Below, one piece after another: positions 1 to 6,626 of a stretch of DNA of 64,000 nucleotides (positions within the stretch are counted from its first letter, which is position 1; every line of letters begins with the position of its first letter). A program made the translations under genes and the position numbers. Under the pieces are notes generated by a model. It saw nothing but the letters and a program-made list of their open reading frames with translations. It made no database searches and was not told where the DNA came from. Origin of the DNA: Streptomyces sp. CB02923 (GTDB taxonomy: Bacteria; Actinomycetota; Actinomycetes; Streptomycetales; Streptomycetaceae); the NCBI RefSeq assembly GCF_001905005.1, contig NZ_LWKZ01000024.1, forward strand, positions 305,427 through 369,426, read 5' to 3'.

Positions 1-701
1 GTGGCGAGATGGCAGGTGTCGACGCAGACGCCGATGCGATGGGCCGGGGGCGGGACAGGCCCGGACGGCTCGCCCGGCCCGTGCCCCAGAGCGTCGATGG
101 CGTCGGCGGTGGTTTCGACGAGGCAGCCGGGTTCGGGTTCCAGGCCGACGCGGAGGGAGCGGCCGGTGAGTTCTTCGAGGGCGTCGAGCCGGCCGGCGAG
201 GGTGTGCAGGGCGGCGAGGGCGGTGGCCCGCCGGGTGGCGGCGTCGCGTACCCCGTCGAAGTCGGTGCGCCAGGCGAGAGGCAGGGTGGAGACGGTTCCT
301 ACGGTCACGTCGTCGGGGAGGAGGGCGGCCAGCAGGCGGGCGAGGTCGGCGGTGTGGTCCAGGCGCGCGGGCTCGGTCCAGTCGGGCCGGTAGACGCGGT
401 ACTTGACGTGACTGTCGCCGAAGCCCCGGTACGGGAATCCGTTGAGGGTGACGACTTCCAGTCCGCGGGCGTCGAGTTCGCGGCGCAGTCCGCGCAGCGC
501 GGCGGGGTCGCGCACGAGCGCGCGGGCGGCGTCGCGGGCCAGCCACAGGCCGATGCCGAGGCGGTCCCGGCCGAGGCGTTTGCGTACCGGTTCGCAATGG
601 TCGCGGAGTTGGGCGAGTACTCCCTCCAGGGTCTCGGCCGGGTGGACGTTGGTGCAGTACGCGAGGTGGACGGTCGAGCCGTCGGGGTGCCGGAAGCGCA
701 T
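1..701 (-). CDS. eboE: EboE-like metabolite traffic protein (partial, C-terminus off the window)
   Basis: The reading frame is open from the ATG at 701 to the window edge, so only about 233 N-terminal residues are visible. The protein is a TIM barrel of the xylose-isomerase-like class. The N-terminus HLAYCTNVHPAETL and the later blocks EVVTLNGFPY, GLEPEPG and GVCVDTCHL are what I recognise as EboE. Genes of this family belong to the ebo cluster, whose Nostoc version is needed to move a scytonemin precursor to the periplasm. The start lies 15 bp after the stop of the TatD-like gene, so it is the last visible gene of the operon. The enzyme's substrate is unknown. An EboF-type phosphodiesterase would be expected just outside the window, but cannot be seen. 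Confidence 0.85.
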   Translation of the reverse strand, partial: MRFRHPDGSTVHLAYCTNVHPAETLEGVLAQLRDHCEPVRKRLGRDRLGIGLWLARDAARALVRDPAALRGLRRELDARGLEVVTLNGFPYRGFGDSHVKYRVYRPDWTEPARLDHTADLARLLAALLPDDVTVGTVSTLPLAWRTDFDGVRDAATRRATALAALHTLAGRLDALEELTGRSLRVGLEPEPGCLVETTADAIDALGHGPGEPSGPVPPPAHRIGVCVDTCHLA

Positions 702-716
702 GTCCCGTCGGCCTCC

Positions 717-1565
717 TCATTCCCCGCCGCGGAGGATGGAGTTGCCCTCGTGCAGGGTTCCCGGCGAATGTGTGCTGAGATCCAGCCGGCCGCTGAGGCC
801 GTAGAACTCGACGGGGTTGCGCCACAGGACCTGGTCCACGTCGTCCTCGGTGAACCCGGCGGCCAGCATCGCCTCGCCGACGCGCCGTGTCGTCAGCGGG
901 TTGCTGCGGCCCCAGTCCGCGGCGGAGTTGACCAGCACGCGGCCGGTGCCGTGCAGGCGCAGGATGCGCACCATGCGGTCGGGGTCCATCTTGGTGTCCG
1001 GGTAGAGGGAAAAGCCCAGCCAGCAGCCACTGTCAGTGGCCTCCCCTACCGTTGTCTCATTGAGATGGTCCAGGACGACGTGATCGGGGGGCAGGGCTGA
1101 TTCACGCAGGACGTCGAGGGTGCGCCTGAGGCCCGCCGCCTTGTCGCGGTGGGGGGTGTGGACGAGGGCCGGCAGGCCGTGGTCCACGGCGAGCTGGAGC
1201 TGGGCGGCGAGGGCGGTGTCCTCGGCGGGGGTCATGGAGTCGTAGCCGATCTCGCCGACGGCGACGACCGGGTCTTTTGCGAGGTAGCGGGGCAGAGCTT
1301 CGAGGACGGGGGTACAGCGGGGGTCGTTCGCCTCCTTGGGATTGAGGGCGAGCGTGCAGTGATGGGCGATGCCGTACTGCGCGGCGCGGAAGGGTTCCCA
1401 GCCCAGAAGGGAGTCGAAGTAGTCGAAGAAGCTGGCCGGTGAGGTACGGGGCTGCCCCAGCCAGAAGGAGGGCTCGACGACGGCGCGGACACCCGCGGCG
1501 TGCATGGCTTCGTAGTCGTCCGTGGTGCGGGAGGTCATGTGGATGTGCGGGTCGAAGATGCGCAT
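717..1565 (-). CDS. TatD-family metal-dependent hydrolase (EboB-like)
   Basis: About 282 residues. The metal-binding pattern of TatD/amidohydrolase barrels is present: HxH in FDPHIHM near the N-terminus, the Glu of VGEIGYD, the His of LVHTPH, the His of VVLDHLNE and the Asp of SAADWG. Canonical TatD proteins are nucleases. The ebo-cluster members form a separate branch of unknown substrate, so a nuclease role should not be assumed. The ATG at 1565 is chosen because GAGGAG sits nine bases upstream; a TTG at 1568 is possible. It lies between EboA and EboE genes in one transcription direction. Confidence 0.85.
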   Translation of the reverse strand: MRIFDPHIHMTSRTTDDYEAMHAAGVRAVVEPSFWLGQPRTSPASFFDYFDSLLGWEPFRAAQYGIAHHCTLALNPKEANDPRCTPVLEALPRYLAKDPVVAVGEIGYDSMTPAEDTALAAQLQLAVDHGLPALVHTPHRDKAAGLRRTLDVLRESALPPDHVVLDHLNETTVGEATDSGCWLGFSLYPDTKMDPDRMVRILRLHGTGRVLVNSAADWGRSNPLTTRRVGEAMLAAGFTEDDVDQVLWRNPVEFYGLSGRLDLSTHSPGTLHEGNSILRGGE

Positions 1566-1568
1566 CAA

Positions 1569-1680
1569 TCGGGGCTCCTCGCGTGCCGGGGGGGGAGAGA
1601 CAGATGCCTAGGGCCCCGGTGCCGGGGGGAGGCAGGTGCCGGGGGGGGGAGGCAGGTGCCGGGCTCGGTGTCGACGGGGG
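1569..1680. repeat. G-rich spacer with a short tandem repeat
   Basis: This 112 bp gap between the EboA stop and the TatD-like start carries repeated GGTGCCGGGGGG blocks (about 1618-1660), each followed by AGGCA, with runs of up to nine G. It is the only sizeable gap in the ebo operon. It has no clear hairpin with a T-tract. The G runs could form a quadruplex on one strand; this is inference. Confidence 0.6.
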
Positions 1681-2634
1681 TCAAGTAGCGGGCGGGGGGC
1701 GGAAGGGGGACGCGGGCGCAGGTGAGGGTGTGGGTGAGGGCGCAGGTGCGGATGGGGGTGCGGGTGGGGGTACGGACGGGGGCGTGGGTGCAGATCGGGG
1801 CGCGGGGGCGGCTGTACCTGCGTCTGGGGAATCGGCTGGGGAATCGGCTGGGAAGGGGGATGCGGATGGGGCGGTGGCGGATGCGGTCGGTGCGGTGAGG
1901 TCCAGGACGCGCTGAACGTCGGCGGGTACGGGGCGGTACGCAGCGGTGCGCTCACGGGCGTACTCGGCGAGCATGTGGGCCAGCTCCGTATCACCGCGGG
2001 CACGTTCGGCCAGGCCGGCCACCGCGGTCACCGGGACGCCGGTGAACAGGCACTTCAGTACGGCGTGCCGCCAGGCGTGCGCGTCGAGGTGACGGGCGGC
2101 ATACGGGCCCACGGCGGCGGCCACCAGCCGGGTGTCGTTGGTGCGCAGCGCGTCCTCGACGAGCGGCCGGGCGCTCGGGCCGAGGCCCAGGTGGGGCAGC
2201 GCCATGAGCACGGCCCGGCGTTCGGCGGCGGTGCCGTGCTCGTAGAGCCGGGTGACGGTCCGGGCGTCGGCACGGGCCGTGTGCAGGAGCAGGATGCGGG
2301 CGGCCTCGGCCGCTTCCTGGTCCCGCGCGTGCGGCGGCTCACGGCGGATGCAGTACCGGCCCGCCGAGGCGAAGCGCATCTCCCACACGGGCAGGGCGTA
2401 AGCGGTGTAGGAGCGGGCTCCGCTGTTCGCGGTGTCCACGGGGGCTGGGGGCGCCCAGGGCGTATCGGAGTTCGTGGAGGGCTGCTCAGGCGTGCCGGGG
2501 GCGTGGCGGGCGGTGAGGACGGCTTCGGCGTGCGCTTCGTCCAGCGCCACGTCGAGCCAGGCACGTGCGGCGCCACCGAGCCGGTCGCGCAGGGCCGCGT
2601 CGAGCTGGGCCATCCAGTCCTCCGGCGTCAGCAT
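1681..2634 (-). CDS. eboA: EboA-domain protein with Pro/Ser/Ala-rich tail
   Basis: 317 residues. Roughly residues 1-240 are an alpha-helical domain that I recognise as EboA (for example CIRREPPHARDQEAAEAARI and the repeat-like block TAAERRAVLMALPHLGLG). The molecular function of EboA is unknown. The last ~70 residues are low-complexity Pro, Ser, Ala and Thr, encoded by simple repeats, and look like a later expansion. The start ATG at 2634 overlaps the end of the preceding TIM-barrel gene by seven bases, which suggests translational coupling. Confidence 0.8.
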   Translation of the reverse strand: MLTPEDWMAQLDAALRDRLGGAARAWLDVALDEAHAEAVLTARHAPGTPEQPSTNSDTPWAPPAPVDTANSGARSYTAYALPVWEMRFASAGRYCIRREPPHARDQEAAEAARILLLHTARADARTVTRLYEHGTAAERRAVLMALPHLGLGPSARPLVEDALRTNDTRLVAAAVGPYAARHLDAHAWRHAVLKCLFTGVPVTAVAGLAERARGDTELAHMLAEYARERTAAYRPVPADVQRVLDLTAPTASATAPSASPFPADSPADSPDAGTAAPAPRSAPTPPSVPPPAPPSAPAPSPTPSPAPASPFRPPPAT

Positions 2635-3725
2635 CGGGGGCCTCCTGCACTCGGGGCGGATGGGGGCAATGGGGCGGTGGGGCGCGCCGGTTCGGGGGGC
2701 GGGTGAGGTGGGGCGGTGGGCGGGGGTGCCGGTTGGGCGGTGCGGAGGAAGGAGAGGGAGGTGCGGGCGAGGGCTGGGCCCGCGTGGGAGTGGCGGGGCA
2801 GTTCGACGCTGACCAGGCCCTGGTAGCCGATGTCCCGGAGCGCTGCCAGGACCGGCGGGAAGTCGATCTCTCCTGCTCCGAACGGGAGATGTTCATGCAC
2901 GCCGCGCCGCATGTCCTCGATCTGGACGTGCCGCAGCCAGGGCGCGGCCGCGCGGACACACGCGGCGGGCGGGTCGGGTTCCAGGCACTGGCAGTGGCCG
3001 ATGTCCAGGGTCAGGCCGAGGACATCGGAGGGCGGGGCGCCCGGTGCGGCAGGGATGGCAGGGATGGCCGGGATGGCCGGGATGGCCGGGATGGCCGGGA
3101 TGGCGGGGGTGGCGGGGGTGGCGGGGGTGGCCGACGCTGTCACGTCCGGCCGGTCCGGGGTGGGCCGGCTGTTGGGGGCGGCGAGTGTGGAGCGCAGGTG
3201 GTGGAAGCCGGCGAGGTCGGAGAGGAGGTGGCCCGGTTCGGGTTCGATGGCGATCGGGATACGGGCGGTGGTGGCCGCGTCGAGTACGGGGGTGAGGGCA
3301 CCGGCGAGACGTTGCCAGGCGATGGGTTCCGGCGTGCTGGGCGGACGGGCCCCGCTGAAGCAGTGGACTGCCGTGGCGCCCAGGTCGGCACCGACGCGGA
3401 CCGCGGTGCGCAGCAGGTCGATGCGGGCCGCGCGGGCGTCCGGGTCGAGGTCGAGGAGGGACGGGTGGTGTTTGCGCCGGGGATCGAGGATGTACCGGGC
3501 GCCGGTTTCGATGGCGACCGACAGGCCCAAGGTGTGTATGCGGCGCGCCAGTCGGGCGGTCTGTGACGGGAGGTCCGGGGCACGGGGGTCGAGGTGCATG
3601 TGGTCGAGGGTGAGGGCGACACCGTCGTAGCCGAGGTCGGCGAGGAGGGCCAGCGCGTCGGTCAGCCGGAGGTCGGTCAGGCCGTTGGTGCCGTAGGCCA
3701 GGCGCAGCGGACTCGTCGTGGTCAT
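2628..3725 (-). CDS. Sugar phosphate isomerase/epimerase-like TIM barrel (ebo-associated)
   Basis: 365 residues. The AP-endonuclease-2/xylose-isomerase-like barrel is shown by AYGTNGLTDL at the start, ALTLDHMHL, IAIEPEPGHL, GLTLDIGHC (metal-binding Asp and His), HVQIEDM and GLVSVELPRHSH. This is the extra barrel found in actinobacterial ebo-type clusters beside the EboC-like prenyltransferase. A run of alanine/proline/isoleucine triplets (about residues 200-230) is encoded by a 9 bp tandem repeat and interrupts the barrel; another Pro-rich tail closes the protein. The start ATG overlaps the stop of the prenyltransferase gene as ATGA. Substrate unknown. Confidence 0.8.
   Translation of the reverse strand: MTTTSPLRLAYGTNGLTDLRLTDALALLADLGYDGVALTLDHMHLDPRAPDLPSQTARLARRIHTLGLSVAIETGARYILDPRRKHHPSLLDLDPDARAARIDLLRTAVRVGADLGATAVHCFSGARPPSTPEPIAWQRLAGALTPVLDAATTARIPIAIEPEPGHLLSDLAGFHHLRSTLAAPNSRPTPDRPDVTASATPATPATPAIPAIPAIPAIPAIPAIPAAPGAPPSDVLGLTLDIGHCQCLEPDPPAACVRAAAPWLRHVQIEDMRRGVHEHLPFGAGEIDFPPVLAALRDIGYQGLVSVELPRHSHAGPALARTSLSFLRTAQPAPPPTAPPHPPPEPARPTAPLPPSAPSAGGPRC
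3050..3132. repeat. 9 bp in-frame tandem repeat inside the TIM-barrel gene
   Basis: The unit GGGATGGCC (then GGGGGTGGC) is repeated about nine times. On the coding strand it gives Thr-Pro-Ala and Ile-Pro-Ala triplets. The unit is a multiple of three, so copy-number change would keep the frame. Confidence 0.9.
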
Positions 3726-5032
3726 GTCGGGCTGACCTTCCGGGACAGCCGCCGGGCGGCGGGCATCAGGGCCAGGAGCGCGGCGCCCGTTCCGGGCGCG
3801 CCGGCGCGTGCGCTGAGGGCCGCCTGGAGCGGGATCATGGCGCGGATCCCGCTGCCGACCGCGCGCTGGAGCAGGTAGGGCGAGGGGTTGAGGGCCGCGT
3901 GGAAAAGCGGGCGCGCGACGGCCCCGGCGTAGGCCACCGCGGCAGCCCTGGCGACGGCGGCAGCGGCAGCGGGGGCAGGGGCAGCGGGGCTGTTGCTGGT
4001 GACAGCGGTGACGGCCGTACCAGGGGCTGCCCCGGCGACGGCCGTACCGGTGGCGGCCCTGGCGGCGGCCACCCTGGCAATGGCTGCGGCGGGTGTAGTG
4101 GATGTGGCAGGAACCGCGGGTGTAGTGGATGTGGCAGGAACTGCGGGTGTAGTGGATGTGGCGGATGTGGCAGGCACGGCGGATGCGGCGGATGCGGCGG
4201 ATGCGGCGGATGCGGCGGATGCGGTCGAGCCGACCGTCCCGCCGATCGCTGCCACAATCCCCAGCGCAGCCAGTGGTAACGCCGGGGAGCTGCCTTGGGC
4301 TTCGCGGCGCGAGACGGTGGTGACCGCGAGCGTGTGGGCGCCGAGCAGCGCCGCCGACGGCAATGCCCTCCCCATCGCCCGCCCCCACGCCCATCCCCGT
4401 CCCGGCTCCAGTCCCTGCTCCCGCCCCTCGCCCCGCGCCCGACCCCGCGCGGGTAGCGTCGACGCGGCGCCCTGCAGCACGTCGAGGGTGCGGGCGCAGG
4501 CCATGGCGAGCGGGCCCGCCGGGGTGTTCTTGAGGTGGAGGTCGTAGGCCCAGACTGTGGCGGCGAGCGCCGTGGCGGTGGCGAAGGACGGGCGACCCGC
4601 TGCTCGCGCCAGGGCGAGGCCCGCCGCCGTCAGTCCGGCGGCCGCGCCGAGGGCTGCGGCCGGTGAGATGCGGCCGGACGGGATGGGCCGCCCGGGGCGT
4701 TCGACGGCGTCGATGTCGCGGTCGGCCCAGTCGTTGAGCGCCATGCCCGCCTCGTAAAGGCAGAGGGACGAGCCGGTGGCGAGGAGGGTACGGCGGCCGG
4801 GCCGGAATCCGGCAGCCGCGGCCCCCGCCAGCAGGTCCCCCGGGACACTGAGCACGGCCGATACACGGAGAAGCTGAAGCCAGGGAGAGCCAGGAGAGGC
4901 AGAGGGGGTAGAGGGGATAGAAGGGGTAGAGGAGGCAGAAGAGACGGCGGTTTCAGGGGTGTTCGGGCGGCCGGGTGCGGTGGTGGCCGAGGCGGTAGCC
5001 GGGGCCGGGTCCGGGGGCGGTGTGTGGGTCAT
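3722..5032 (-). CDS. eboC: UbiA-superfamily prenyltransferase, EboC / SCO3242 type
   Basis: 436 residues with several hydrophobic helices. The prenyl-diphosphate site is visible as NDWADRDIDAVERPGRPIPSGR, the classic NDxxDxxxD motif, split here for description as NDWADRDID followed by RPIPSG. A YDLHLKN block follows, with an Arg-Thr-Leu-Asp helix further on. It is expected to be an integral membrane enzyme that joins a prenyl or sugar-like alcohol to an acceptor; neither is known. Residues about 265-350 are an Ala/Thr/Pro/Ser-rich stretch made of 9 and 27 bp repeats, unlike ordinary UbiA proteins. ATGA overlaps link it to both neighbours, so it sits in the middle of a tight operon. Confidence 0.8.
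   Translation of the reverse strand: MTHTPPPDPAPATASATTAPGRPNTPETAVSSASSTPSIPSTPSASPGSPWLQLLRVSAVLSVPGDLLAGAAAAGFRPGRRTLLATGSSLCLYEAGMALNDWADRDIDAVERPGRPIPSGRISPAAALGAAAGLTAAGLALARAAGRPSFATATALAATVWAYDLHLKNTPAGPLAMACARTLDVLQGAASTLPARGRARGEGREQGLEPGRGWAWGRAMGRALPSAALLGAHTLAVTTVSRREAQGSSPALPLAALGIVAAIGGTVGSTASAASAASAASAASAVPATSATSTTPAVPATSTTPAVPATSTTPAAAIARVAAARAATGTAVAGAAPGTAVTAVTSNSPAAPAPAAAAAVARAAAVAYAGAVARPLFHAALNPSPYLLQRAVGSGIRAMIPLQAALSARAGAPGTGAALLALMPAARRLSRKVSPT
4088..4223. repeat. 27 bp and 9 bp tandem repeats inside the prenyltransferase gene
   Basis: Two full 27 bp units beginning GGGTGTAGTGGATGTGG (4091-4117, 4118-4144) and a partial third are followed by five or so copies of GCGGATGCG. 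All are in frame and encode Ala/Thr/Pro/Ser. They lie between predicted membrane helices. Confidence 0.9.
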
Positions 5033-6312
5033 CGGCGGGTCCGGAGGGCGTGCGCGAGCGTGAGGAGTTCGGCGTACTGGCCGGCCAGTGCGGCGGGGCC
5101 GCCGTCGGGGTCCTTGAAGTAGAAGCCGAGGGGGAGGGGCCCGGAGAGGCCGGCCGCGTGCGCGGCTGCGATCCAGCGCACGAGGTCGAGGACCAGCGGC
5201 GCGGCGAGCGCCGAGTCGCAGCCCTGCCAGACGGTCTGGAGGATCATGCGGTTGCCGAGGAACCCTTCGAAGGCGACGTGGTCCCAGGCGGTCTTCCAGT
5301 CGCCGAGGGCCGGGACGTTGTCGATGTGCACCTCGCCGGGCGGAGTGGCGCCGAGGTTGTCGGCGAGGACGCGTGCCTTGCCCGCGTTCTTGGCGGCGGC
5401 GGCCCCCGGGGCGGTCAGAGTGGCGCCGTCGCCGCCGCCGAGCAGATTGGTGCCCGACCAGGCGCGTACGGGGAGGGCGCGTTGGGCGAACATCGGGGCG
5501 AGTACGGAGCGCAGGAGGGTCTGGCCGGTCTTGCCGTCGCGGCCCGCGTACGGCAGGCCGCTGCACACGGCCATCTGCTGGATCAGCGGGTGGTGCAGGC
5601 CGGCGGACGGCGTGAAGTTGACGTACGGGCAGCCCGCGCGCAGCGCCGCGTGCGCGTAGAGGGAACTGGCGGGGAGACGGTCACCCCCGGTTCCGCCCTC
5701 GTCCACACCCACGCCTACACCCACACCCACGCCCGGATCCGGGCCCCCGGCCCCCGTGCCCTCCACCCACGCCTCGGTCGAAGCGACATTGACGACAACA
5801 GTGCGGTCCAAGGCATGCGTCTCTACGAAGGCGCGCAGGTCGGCGGTGAAAGCGGTGACGAGTTCCCGGTCGCCGCGGCCGTCGCCGGGGAGCGGGCCAC
5901 CGGGCCGGATCTCCTCGTCCGCCGCGGCCAGTTCGGCGCGTACGGCGTGCGGTAGGCCGTACGGGAGTACGCCGCCCGCCGCGAGTTCCTCGGCCCGTTT
6001 GAGCAGCGGGTACGTCGCGGTGTCATGACCGCCGAAGACGAGGGAGGACAGTGGCGGCAGCGGGACGCCGTCGAACGGCGCGGTCTCGGTGACCATGCCG
6101 GTCGGCGGGTGCAGCCCGGCGGCGACGGCGGCACAGCCCGCGATCACGGTCGTCGCGACCGAACCACGCGCCCCGATCAACCACACCCCCGTACGCCCAC
6201 CATCCCCAGGCCCACCGTCCCCACGCCCACCATCCCCACGCCCATCCCCATCTCCACGTGCCACCCCTGACTCATCCGTCCGCCCCATCGCCGCCCGCTC
6301 CGGCCCCGTCAT
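5029..6312 (-). CDS. Inositol-3-phosphate synthase family protein (first gene of ebo-type operon)
   Basis: 427 residues. The NAD-binding start GVWLIGARGSVATTV, the block SGTNLLGGGDGATLTAPG, KNAGKARVLADNLG and FEGFLGNRMILQTVWQG match the myo-inositol-1-phosphate synthase family, which turns glucose 6-phosphate into inositol phosphate by an NAD-dependent aldol cyclisation. In cyanobacterial ebo clusters the corresponding place is held by EboD, a sugar phosphate cyclase of the dehydroquinate-synthase type, so another cyclase may do the equivalent job here. A Gly/Asp-rich N-terminus (residues 10-40) and a GVGVGV tract are low-complexity insertions. Start and stop overlap both neighbours as ATGA. 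Confidence 0.85.
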   Translation of the reverse strand: MTGPERAAMGRTDESGVARGDGDGRGDGGRGDGGPGDGGRTGVWLIGARGSVATTVIAGCAAVAAGLHPPTGMVTETAPFDGVPLPPLSSLVFGGHDTATYPLLKRAEELAAGGVLPYGLPHAVRAELAAADEEIRPGGPLPGDGRGDRELVTAFTADLRAFVETHALDRTVVVNVASTEAWVEGTGAGGPDPGVGVGVGVGVDEGGTGGDRLPASSLYAHAALRAGCPYVNFTPSAGLHHPLIQQMAVCSGLPYAGRDGKTGQTLLRSVLAPMFAQRALPVRAWSGTNLLGGGDGATLTAPGAAAAKNAGKARVLADNLGATPPGEVHIDNVPALGDWKTAWDHVAFEGFLGNRMILQTVWQGCDSALAAPLVLDLVRWIAAAHAAGLSGPLPLGFYFKDPDGGPAALAGQYAELLTLAHALRTRR

Positions 6313-6620
6313 CGTCTGCCGCCCTTCGCCGCTGCCTCGTACTCCTTCACCCGGATGTCGCGGAAGGAGTCCCGGTCCTCGTCACCGTGGTTCTGGATGC
6401 CGATGTGGCCCTGACGCGGGCTGCGCGCCGGGGCCGTGTTCGTGAAGTCGTTGATCTTGCGTCCGTTGAGGTGGACGCGCAGCCGTTCGCCCTCGACGTG
6501 CGGCATGTCGGTCCTCCTCGCTCCGGCCCCGGGGCCGGCTTCGGGAGCGGCCACGGGGCGGGCGGGCGACGCCCGGGACGACCGGACGCGGTACCGCCGA
6601 CCGCCCGCTCCGGTGGCCAC
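6309..6620 (-). pseudogene. Remnant of a DUF1080 (3-keto-disaccharide hydrolase) gene
   Basis: The frame encodes 103 residues from a GTG at 6620. The last ~65 are recognisable: VEGERLRVHLNGRKINDFTN, then RQGHIGIQNHGDE and FRDIRVKEY. These are the final strands of the DUF1080 jelly roll, a fold found in enzymes that hydrolyse 3-keto-glycosides. A normal member has about 180-220 residues plus a signal peptide; here the N-terminal two thirds are missing and replaced by ~35 Arg/Pro/Ala-rich residues. It is therefore probably non-functional. Its TGA overlaps the ATG of the inositol-phosphate-synthase gene, so it still couples the upstream sugar operon to the ebo operon. Confidence 0.7.
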
Positions 6621-6626
6621 CTAGGG

